Source of the DNA: Iris pallida
Lineage: Eukaryota > Streptophyta > Magnoliopsida > Asparagales > Iridaceae
Length of the DNA stretch: 64,000 nucleotides
Reading direction: 5' to 3'
Assembly: GCA_029216955.1 (NCBI GenBank)
Contig: JANAVB010023996.1
Span: forward strand, 14,535,214 to 14,599,213
Shown: positions 24,484-36,800 of the stretch, one piece after another
How positions within the stretch are numbered: position 1 is the stretch's first letter
How the letters are laid out: every line of letters starts with the position of its first letter
The notes under the pieces: model-generated
Database searches by the model: none
The model's input: the letters and a program-made list of their open reading frames with translations, nothing else
Told to the model about the DNA's origin: nothing
Program-made: the position numbers and the translations under genes

Positions 24484-27400
24484 ATGAGGCCGGTGTTCTG
24501 TGGCAACTTCGACTATGAGACTCGCCAGTCCGACCTTGATCACCTCTTCTCGAGATACGGGAAGGTCGATCGTATCGACATGAAATCTGGTATAAAGATC
24601 GTTTTTTTCCTGTATATACAATTGTCGGTTCTTCACTTTTCAAATGCTATTTTGGGTTGATAATTTCTGTCGTCCTGAGTCATGAGTTATTGACGATACC
24701 GTCCCATGCGACCTAAAAGTCCACACCTTTGATCTTAACGATACACCAGTTGCATGGTTCAGCTATGAGGGTCTCGAATTGTGCGAGTTTTTATTCCGAG
24801 AGGACCGGACACGATTGTAGTGTTAGTGCCGGGGCACAATTTTCGATGGAAAACTGAGAAAATGAAACAATTGTAAAAACAACGTTTCAACGCAACACTT
24901 CAAAGAAAGTGCACAACAGAGATCCTAGGAGGATTCTGGATTACGATAATCGAAAAAGATTTCGTAACAGTAGCAAACGACAGTAGCACTTCTAAACAGA
25001 AGGTACGAATCAAAATGCTAACAGCAGCAGCGATGACAGGCGAAAGATGGAAGATGGCCTGCTAGGGTGAATGATCACCATTGCTCAAAGTTTAATTCGC
25101 CCCACACGAATAGCTTCCAGGAACCAGCAAGTTCGTCGGAGAACTCTGGAATACTCTGCTCTTCTGACTCCTCGAATGGCAGCGGACTCCTGCGGCGCTA
25201 AGTGACGCTGGTGCAACGCTACTCTTCTCTCTCAAAGTCTTGGAAATTCATAAGGAATTTTGAACTCTATACTTATGTTAAAAAACACTTCTGTACTCTA
25301 TGTTCTATTACTTGTGCTTCTACTGTGAGAGAGAAGAGAGCCTTATATAAGTCCGCGCAGTAACTGTCCAGTTAGCAGAACGTTCGGGACGTGAGAAAAA
25401 TCGTCCCGAACGTGCTGTAACCGCTCAAATCGTGTATAGACACGATCTGAGTCAACTTGCGCACAGCGTGCGCAACTTGCGCCACCCGCGCAACTAGCAT
25501 ACTGCGCGCACAGCACCACTTGCGCCACACTGCGCCACATGCACCGCGCGCAACCTGCGCAATGCGCACATTGCGCTACTCGCGCAACGTGCGCCACTTG
25601 CACCACTTGCGCACCGTGCGCAAGCCGCGCAATGCGCTACTCGCGCACCGCGCGCATTCTGCGCAAACCGCGTAACTTGCGCAAACCGCGCAATCGGTTG
25701 CGCATGAGGCTCGCGCAACGAGCGCAACTTAAGCGCACTATACGCCTAGCGACGAAGCTGACGTGCTAAGTTCAAAATGCGCTAACAAAACACCACATTA
25801 CGCCTCATGAGCCCGAGTCCGAGTCCGAGTCGCTAAGCCCCTACGAGGCTTTAGCTCCAATGGAAATAAATTTTCCAAGAGCAAAAAGCATGAATGCTTC
25901 ATTGTTGATTTAGCATTTTTCCCATTAGAAAAATACCCCCATATGGCACACCTATGTGCACCTTCACACCACATGTGCATCTCTAAAAGAGCATAGCTAA
26001 TATATAGAGATACAACTCCTTTGGCCTAGCCGATGTGGGACTAAAATTCCAAAACAAAAGGCCAAACTCCAACATGTAGTACTTTAGGTGTGTTATTACC
26101 TGGGAAAATTGCTGTCCAACTGAGGGAGGGGGACCACATGTCAGCCCGGACGTGGCGGCCCCTCCACCGCCACATCAGCCCTCGGGCTGATGCGTGGTCT
26201 GCTCGGTCCGTAAAGAATCATTCTATTACTTGTTCTATGAGCTAATGAATGAAATGTTTTTATATTGCTGTTATATAAATTGTGGGATTTTATTGAATAA
26301 AATTGTTTTGCAACAAATTGGCCTTTTATTCAACTGAAGGTGTATACGTGGTAGGTGATACATGTATGGTTTAACCTATCTTGCACTGGCATTAACTAAA
26401 GTCCGAGGATCTGTGTCCAATGCTCTCTATCTTGCACTGGCATTAACTAAAGTCCGAGGATCTGTGTCCAATGCTCTCAATTGAAGACGAAAAAACAAGT
26501 GGAAATTGTCGTTGGGTTTAAACCTTTAATCCATACGCTCGTAATAAGGAAAAAAGATGATTAGATGACCTACAATCTAGACCAGTGCAACAAGGATTGG
26601 GTTGACTATGTCCTCTCCCTATAGTTTCATCCCAAATATATTTGGCCCAACCCACGACCACTAGGAGAAGATCTAGTCAATCCGATACGACCCTTCTTGC
26701 CCTAGATTTAGATTAGATCTAAGCTAATCCTTATTTTTGGGTAATGATGAATTTTCTTCTTTTTTCCCCTCCCTTCAATTGAGGTTATTGGATCTCCCTT
26801 CCAATGACTAGGATCAAATCTTGTTATCTTTATTTTTGGCAGCTGTTTGTGTTCTAATGTGATTATTGGATCGAATTGAAAAATATTAGATGATTGTTTT
26901 CTCGTATTGAACTTTTGTGAGACTCCTTCACTATGATCTGTATCCTCCTTTAATTGAAGGGGTATATGTATGTAGGTTAATGCACACGACATGTTTAAGT
27001 TAATTATGCATTTACATTTCCTAGGGTTATTTTTTGGATCTTATTATAATCAGTTTTGTCAATGGCGCATCGAGGCGTCTCGCCATGATGCGAGGCGCAA
27101 TGCTTCATTAAGGTGCGTGTCTCAGTCACGTCGTGGCGCGAGGAGCATGGTGTATTGAGGCACTGACTTATGAAATCTAATATATACTTTAGGTTTTACT
27201 TTGTATTGTTTCAATGATGATCCCATAACATGTACCCTACTCTAACCTACTATGCCACCGACACACTTCAACTTTATACTTTCAGAATTTTAGCTTTATC
27301 CTCTTCTCTCTCGATCCTCTTTCAATTCTTCAGCAATCGTTGTTGACCCTCATCCCTCGATTGCCAACAAGTTATTGCCAACCAAAGGATTCAAGTTATT

Positions 27401-30400
27401 TTTTAATTTGCAAGTTTCAATTTGTCTTTTTCATGGTCTTCTATTTTTGTAACTTTTAGTTTAGTTTTTGCCTATGATTTGCATGATATCGACAAAATTT
27501 CTCTGCCAAAATCTTGTTACCTTCCTCAAGTGGATTTTTGTGCAACTTGTTTCTTGTGAATTATTTTATACTTTTTATCTCTTTCACCAATCAAATAATT
27601 CATCATTAGGCCAACATCAATCTTCCTTTATTAACTGTCTGCCATTGGGTCCAACTGCCCTTGGATGAGATTTTTACAATTTGCAATTTTCTGAACTATT
27701 TATACAATAAATGATTGATTAGAATATTGCAATCACTTTTATTGTATTTTTAGAGTTTTAGAATAATAAATAAATGTGTGCCTCACTTCTACCAGGCGCG
27801 TGCCATGCCTTGCGCCTCGAGCCTTGAGTGTTATGTGCATCCTGCGCCTAGCTATGTGCCTTGTGCGGTGATAACACATCATAATGCAATTATTGTGTCC
27901 AATTGGAAAACTTTAGAAGGGAACGTACGCTAGAGGTCGGTGATGCCATGACAAGAGAATTTTGTTATCCAGCTTTTAATTGCTAACAGAAATTGCTTTA
28001 TTTTGTTTATATGTGCCGTGAAGATCTGAAGTTTTTGTGTGCACAGAATTCATATATTTTTGTATATATTTAATCCTAGTGGAAGAAAGATTCATATGTT
28101 TAAGTTAACTATTAACTGTTTTATTGCGTTTTTTTATTTCATTATAGTTTGATTTTCATATTTATTTATCTTCCTTTGCATCTCTTCCATGATTTGATAA
28201 CATGATTTGTTCCTTGTCCTTCACCAAGGATGTAAGCTCGTCTCTGATTAAGACCTCTTGGGAAAAAGAGAGTTTACGTTCTTTTCTTGTTTCAAGTTCA
28301 CTTTTTGGTTAATGGGGGTATTGATGTTTATCTAAACAATTTAGCAAGATAATCCTTTAGTATATAATAGTTTTAGTTGTATCCATTTTTCTATCCATAT
28401 GTTTGAATATTTTCCTTTTTTACTCTTTCAAACTAAGCTTAGTCATCCTTCTACTATCTATAGAAGTGCTTTTGATTTGTTAATTTTAGCCTTTAACTAA
28501 ATATATGTAATTTCTTCTGTGATGCAGATCTTTACCGAGTTTGTCTGGTCTTAGAGAAACTAACTAGTCCTTCTAATTAACAAAAAATTAAAATTATATT
28601 ATGAAGCTTTAGTGATATAGTGACTCGCTCCATAAGTGGCTCTTATTTGCATCTCTCATTTTCATAAATACAGAACAAACGAAGTTTAATTGGTTACATG
28701 GGATGCATGATTCATATTCATGTTTTACTGATTTGAGAATATCAGACCTCTATTTTTGTACAAAGGAGGTCAAAATTAAATGTTTGTTTTGACGCAGGAA
28801 CTTCTAAGGCAAATTGAGTTCTACCTGGGCTGTCATCTCATATCTATGCAAATTTCTCCCGTGCTATGGGCAACATACCTGCCAGAACATCAGATTCACC
28901 ACTGGCATCCTTCATTTCCTTTACATGATCATCCTTTTTCATACTGCCTTGTCTTGACCAAGCATGATACTTGATGGAACTGTGTCATCATGCCATATGT
29001 ACTGGTTGCTCCATATCTCAATGCCATGCGTATTGGTGGGTCCTATCAACCATGCCATGACACTACTGGTCGGTCCTATTACCATGCCACCACTCCTGGT
29101 CGGTCCTAGCACACCATGCAATGCTTATGGGTCGCTTCATAGCATCATCCATCATGCCATGCCTACTGATCGCTTCATGCCATCATGCCATGCCTACCGA
29201 TCGCTTGCTCCAGTGATGGTGAAGCATGGTCAACAGTGACTTGTGACCTTGGACTTAGCTTACACGATTCCATGTTTTAGTTGATCCCTACAAGGTCTTG
29301 ACTCTTCATTATTCACTTTCTAATGCTCACCAGGCCATCAAAGATTGTCAGGTGTTGTATTATTCAGTCTATCAGGAATAAGTAACCCTAATTTGCATGA
29401 CAGTACAATTCTGTATACAAAGCAAAAAATATTACGCGTTGTCATGTGATTACCACACCTTATTGGCTGTCATTTTGTAGGGTTTGCATTTGTTTATTTC
29501 TTTGATGAGCGTGATGCTGATGATGCTATTCGTGGCCTTGACAACATACCATTTGGTTATAGTAAGCGCAGGCTTTCAGTTGAATGGTCAAGGGTAAGTT
29601 ATCTGTTACTTCCAGCTTGAAAGATTAATTTATATGATTGATTTAATCTGCTTCCCATTCTCCTGCTTATTCTTGCTTTTGTAGACATGTTATGTTTATC
29701 TTTAGAAGGGTAACAGTATTGGGTCCTACCTTCAGGCCCGACTATTTGTGTGAGATCAGGCTCGGCTTAAGCTGGTTCAGATTAATAACCAGTCAATATG
29801 CTTAACATGTTTAATAAACGGCAGTGGTCTAGGTTAGTTGGAGCATTTTACCCGGTTAAGGTAAATGTGTTGTTGATATGTTGAAAGTGTTTAAAAAAAT
29901 ATAACCTAAATAGTGCTCAAAGTAACCTGTGACCTATGACAATTTAGCAATTGCGTTACCCTAATTGAACTTTGACGACTTAATTCTTAGATAATTTATG
30001 TTTTCCATAAGACTATACGGTTTATGCTTGTCAAGTTGGGTTGATCCATTTATATACCGGCTGAATTTAGGTTTGTCTTAAACTACTGAAGCATAAATCA
30101 GTTGGTTTATGGTTGTTTATAAATGTGTTGCCTTGGGAAAGACCCAATTCGAACCTGCCTGTCCTAAAAAAAACGTCACGTCCCAGTCCCAATATACGTA
30201 GGACGAGGAATACGTAGCATGCCAACTGCATGTATACGAAGATTACTCCAATATGTGGAATCCTCGAATACACACATAAGCTGTAATATGAACCATTGCT
30301 CATAAAATAATAAGCAGTCACAAGTATATCTATATCTCATCCACAACAGCCGAGTGGAAACAAATCCACTACCAAGCAACTAGAAGAAAGTTGAGTCCGA

Positions 30401-33400
30401 CTTCCTAAAATAAATAGAAGAAAATAAATAGCAACGAAATGAGTATCATCAAGTAAAGCTCCACTCTCAAAAGAACAATCAAGTAAAGCTCGACTCTAAT
30501 GATCGTCTATGTTTGGAGAGATCACCGGGTCCTCAGAGGCACGTAATAAGATACATATAGCATGCCATATAAAACTGAATATGAGCCGCACAAAATTAAT
30601 ATTAAAGACCTCATAACCATTCTATATATAAATGCAATTTAGACTAACCCTTAACGCAAGGGCAGACATACTGACCACGAGTAGCATTCATACGAGTTAC
30701 TAGCAAAATACACGAGTAACGCTCAAATAAGTCACTAGCAATATTTTGAGTACTAGCAAACGCACTAGCAACACATGACGCGACACGACTCGACATGACA
30801 TTGCCAAAGCATATAGTATTTATCCTCTCTACCCAATGCTCCTATCTATGTTGTATTAACAACATGTTAGAACATGCAATCATATTAGCAGTTAAATCCT
30901 ATCGTACGTCCCATACGAACCGTGGTCAGTCGAATACGCAAGTCCGAATTTTATATGAGACTCTCAACATGTATTAACAACATGTTAGAACATGCAATTA
31001 TATTAGCAGTTAAATCCTATCGTACGTCCCATACGTACCGTGGTCAGTCGAATACGCAAGTCCGAATTTTATATGAGACTCTCAACCCGTGGAACACACG
31101 TGTCATGCCAAAGGAGATATACCAATATCTCACAATAATGGGGTGATCCTCTAAAATTAGGTCAACATGCATAAAATAAAAAAAACAATGAAAACGACTA
31201 AATCAGTCGCTTGTACCCAAGTATGACTTGGGAGCACAGTTTAAAGTAAAACAAACAAACAAATAAATGACAAATAAATATGCAGAGATAGCAGTAAATA
31301 ATCAGAATATATGACAAGGTATACTTGTCTGGTGGTGGTGTGACGATTTGACGACGTCTAGTAGGTAAACTCGCTAAGTCGATAAAATCAACAAAAGTGG
31401 AACTTCCGCAAATGTCTCTGGATGCTGAAATAGATATCACCAACGTTTCCAGAATAAGAGAAATATCTAAGATAGACAACCCATAAGTCCAATTTTGGAC
31501 ACGGGTAAAATGACAATTTCGGATTAGAACGATGTCCTAGTTAGACTCATTTTGCATCGAAAAGCGTGCCGAATCTAAGGGTCGGTTTACAAGTCCATAA
31601 TGATGATACGAACTCAATAGTATGTCCAATTTTGGATTCTGGTGAGTCGATCACAAAAATGCCGATTGAATCGGATCGTGGGGCCTACGAAACAGCAATC
31701 CGGTCAACTATCTCAAAATTGGACCAAACTTGGGTTACATGACTAGCATGATGTTGCGAATTCAATACCGCAAGTTTTGTTACGAGTTGAGGAGTTTGTA
31801 CAAAGTAATTAGAATTTTTTTAAAAACACCGATACGATGATTTTTACGGATACGGGTCGAGTTCGTTGTGCACACGCGACCCATTCGAATTCCGTGCACG
31901 AACTCCATATATATATATATATATATATTTATTTATTTATGCACCTTTCGATATAAAATTGGTTCGAGATCAAGTCTTTTGGTTTGTTGTGACGGACCCA
32001 TATCCGAGTTTTTCAATGTTTTGAAAACTTATTTTTTGGATTTTTGGAATTGATTTTATTTTCAAACTAATGAAGAAAAAATTACGATTAAATAGTCGTT
32101 GTGAAGCCGTTCATGTTGGCTACAATTCTGTTCTTTTAGATATTAACTCTTAATTTCTTATTTTGTCCCTGACACGTAACGTTCCAGTCCCAAAATACGT
32201 AGGACTATGAACAAAATGCCAGCCGTATATATACGTAGACAACTCCGATATATGGATACCTCGTATACATACGTAAGCTGTACTATATGAACTATCGCTC
32301 ATAATAATATTTCATGGTCACAACATCTGTATCTAAATCTCATCCACGACAACAAATAAAAAATAACAAATCAACTATGTCAATTGAATTTGTAAAGTAA
32401 AATATATGCCGGGTGGAGACAAATCTACTACCAAGCGAATGAAAAAATAGTTATAAAGTAAAAGAGACAAAGGATGACAATCAATAAGTCCAATGTCTAG
32501 GGGAAGATCATAGAATCTGCAACGATGATTTTAGCACGGAATCGTACTCCTCAGGATACTGTCGATCTTTTATACCTGAAGAGATCATTACGTCCTCAAC
32601 GGGATAACAAGATACATAATATCATGCCATATAACTGAATATTAATTGCTCGAATAATAATCCGGATCAAAACACATTCCAGTATTCTTTCGTCAAAGCA
32701 GTGAACCACTCCTATAACCAAACAAGGACAAGGGGTTGCACACTATTTCGCGAAAAATACTGTTCCATATTCTGATCAGGCACAAGTACATGAACCATAC
32801 AGAAAAGTACGTATGTCGAAATGGATATAGGTCACCTAACCATTTTAAGTGAAACATGCACTTTTAAGAACAAATCTCAAATGCATGTACACTATGGCTA
32901 TAATGGGTTTGGCATAGTCCCCAATTGGGCACTAGGGGCCTATGTCCATAACCCTCCTTGAACGTCAGAGGGGATCAGTAACACTAGGGGTAATCTCATC
33001 CGTGTCTTCGGCAGAGCTCATGGGTTACAAAAAGGAAAGTGCAAACGTGGCCTATATACTAAGGAACTGTTCTCCCCGTCCTATGCCTGTCTATGTCGTA
33101 TCCACGACACAATACCTGTAATAACTGCTAAGTCAATCTAATATGCATTTCTATTAGCAGTTATACCTATTGTACGTTCTGTATGCACCGATGTTCAGTC
33201 GCTACGCAAGTCCGAATCTATATGCGACTAGCAATTTCGTGGCACACATGTGTTAAGGTTAATGAATGCAGCACAAACAATGGACAATTTCTAAACTCTA
33301 GGTCAATTTGCATAGAATTAAATAAAATAACTAAAACATGACTAACATTTATTTGCATCTAAGTACGATTTGGGAGAACAATTTATATTGCATAAAATAA

Positions 33401-33851
33401 ATAAATAAATGAATGAATGCATATGATGAGCTAAAAATAAATAAACAATAATATGACAATGTATCTTGCCCCGGTGTGGTGCGACAATATGACTACGTCT
33501 AAAGTAGTCCAAATAATTGGAGTCGACATGTAGAAGTCCGAATTTTGCAAAGGGAGTAAGAACGCACGATTAGTCTTGGTCCAGATGATAATCGAAAAAA
33601 ATTTGCATAGAAAATATTTATAATTATTTTAGAAATTATTTATAATATTTAAAAACTATATTTTATTAGTCAAAATATTTTTTTGATAAATATTTGAAAA
33701 TCCAGAAAAATTATTTTAGGGCTAAAACTCATAATTTGTCAAAATATAATTTTAGGTTAAAAACCATATTTTAAAATAGGTAAAAATAATCTTAATAATT
33801 GATTTAGGATTTCTAAACCCACTTTGAAAATAAATGTAGGGTCTAAGTCTC

Positions 33852-33894
<43 letters not shown>

Positions 33895-36800
33895 ATATAT
33901 ACCATTACTAGGTAGTACTAAATATTTATATGAACTCAAAATAAAATTTAAAATTAATTTCTAATTTTTTGTATGCTATAGATCTTCGTGTCAACTTTTC
34001 GAAACATCAAAAGAATCGCGAAACCGAGTTCGTCTACCGAAATCTTGAAAACAGTACGACACGTTGATTTTTTGACAACTGGCGCTAAAACAATTTTACA
34101 AAAAAATATATTACAAATTTGCTAAACTAAATTACATATTATCGAAACTAACCTCAATACGGTTCAAACAAAAAAATCGGAGGTGAAACGGAATCCGGAG
34201 TTGGTCGCAACGGCTTCGTGAAGTTGTTACAACTTCTGAAAAATGAGACTGCATTTTATGACGAATTTTTGAGCTGTTTTGGACGAAAAATAGAGTAGAT
34301 TTGGGAAAAAAAATGAGAGATGATTTTATTTCATAGGTTCAATATGTATATATATAATGGGTAGCAATTAGTTAATTAGAATATGATTAGAATTCAATCA
34401 ACATAAATATAATTAGGATTCGATCATAACCTAATTAACTAATTGCTACCCATTATATATACCTATTGAACCTATGAAATAAAATTCTCTCGTATTTTTA
34501 TTCTCCAAATCTTCTCTTTTTTGTCCCAGTTTTTTGTTTGAACCGTATTGAGGTTATCTTCGATAATCTGTAATTTATTTTAGCAAATTTATAATATTTG
34601 TAATATATATTTCTGTAAAATTGTTTGTGTCAGTTGCCCGAAAATCGACGCGTCGTACTGTGTTGAGATTTCGGGAGACCTCAAACTCGGTTTCGCGATT
34701 CGTTTGATGTTTCGGAAAATTAACATGAAGATCTATAGCATACTAAATTTTTCAGAAATTAATTTTAAATTTTATTTTGGGCCCATATAAATATTTAGTA
34801 CTAAATGGTTTATATAAGGGCATATATATAATATTGGGACTTGGACCATAAATCTATTTTCAAAGTCGGTTCAGAAATCCTAAATAAATTATTAAGAAAC
34901 ATGGTTTTTAACCTAAAATTATATTTTGACAAATTAGGGTTTGTCCTAAAATATTTTTTTCTAGATTTTTAAATATTTTGACTAATAAAATATAGTTTTT
35001 AAATATTATGAATAATTTCTAAATAATTATAAATATTATCTATGCAAATTTTCTTCGATTATCATTTGGACCGAGGCTAATTGTGTGTTCTTACTCCCTT
35101 TGCGAAATTCGGACTTCTACATGTCGACTCCGGTTATTTGGACTACTCTCGACGTAGCCAGATTGTCACACCACACCAGGCAAGATACCTTGCCATGTTA
35201 TTGTTTATTTATTTTTAGCTCATCATATGTATTTATTTATTTATTTTATGCAATATAAATTGTTTCTTCCAAATCGTACTTAGATGCAAATTACTATTAG
35301 TCATGTTTTCGTTATTTTATTTATTTCTATGCACATTGACCTAGAGTTTAGAGTGTCCTTTGTTTGTGCTGTATTCATTGGCCTTGCCACCTGTGTGCCA
35401 CGGAGTCGCAAGTCGCATATAGATTTGGACTTGTGTAGCGACTGATCATTATCGGTGCGTACACGTCGTACGATATGTATAACTGTTCATAGAAATGTAT
35501 ATTAGATTGATTTAGCATTTATTAGAGATTGTGTCGTGGATACACAGATATGCATAGGGTAGAGAAGACAGTTCCTTAGTGTTATGGGCCACGTTTGTAC
35601 TTTTCCTTTTGGAACCCGTGAGCTCCGTCGGAGATGCGGGTGAGATTACCCCTACTGTTACTGTTGTCCTCTGACGTTCAAGGAGCGTTATGGACATAGG
35701 CCCCTGATGCCTAATTGGGGACTATGCCAAACCATTATAGCCAGAGTGCCAATGTGTTGTTCTTAAAAGTGCATGTTTCACTTAGAATGGTTAGGTGACG
35801 ACATACCTTACTCTTCTGTAAGGTTAATGTACTTGTGCCTGATCAGAACATGAAACAGTATTTTGTCGCAAAATAGTGTGCTACTCCTTGTCCTTGTTTG
35901 GTTATAGGGGTGGTTCACTGCTTCGACGATAGAATACTGGACTGTGTTTTGATCTGGATTATTATTCGAGCAGTTAATATTCAGTTATATGTTATGATAT
36001 TATGTATCTTATTATGTCTCGCTGAGGACCTGATGATCTCTTCAGATATAGACGATCGGCAGTATCCCCAGGAGTACGATTCCATGCTAGAGTCGTCGTT
36101 ACGGATTCTATGATCTTTCCGTAGACCTCTTTTACTTTATAACTATTCTTTCATTCGCTTGGGAGTGGATTTGTCTCCACCCGGCATATATTTTATTTTA
36201 TAAATTCAATTGACATGGTTGATTTGTTATTCTTTATTTGTTGTCGTGGATGAGATTTAGATACAGATGTTGTTTTGACCATGAAATATTATTATAAGCA
36301 ATAGTTCATATAATACAGCTTACGTATTATACGTGGGGTATACTGGAGTTGCCTACGTATATATACGGATGGCATGTACGTTCCTAGTCCTACGTGTTTT
36401 GGGACTGGGACTTTACATACATAGTTAATAATAATAAAAAGGTAAAAACCCTAAACCTAGCCAACCCCTGGTCAGTTACCGCCTGCGTCGCTGCCCCTCA
36501 TCGCGTCGTCGGTGCAACAACAACAGCGGCCGTGTTGATTTTGCGTCGAGATTGCCACCTCCTTGATTGTTTGTTTTACGATCCGATTCCACAGGTACAT
36601 AGACAACCTAACCGACTCCGATCCCCTTCAAGTAGTTTGATTTATTTCGCAATGTGCGTGTCGTAAATCGAGTTCCGAAATCAAGAAAAAACTCGATTTT
36701 CTCAATGTAGAAATGGTCCCGAAACCCTATTTTGGAATCCAAATTCCGAATAAAATACTCAGATTTTCCAAAATCCAAAAGAACAAAGTTGTAGCCAACA

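Noticed and set aside
25343..25769. Cys/Ala/Arg-rich frames on both strands of the solo LTR
   Set aside because: Result of the GCGCAA word tract; mutually overlapping with no protein features.
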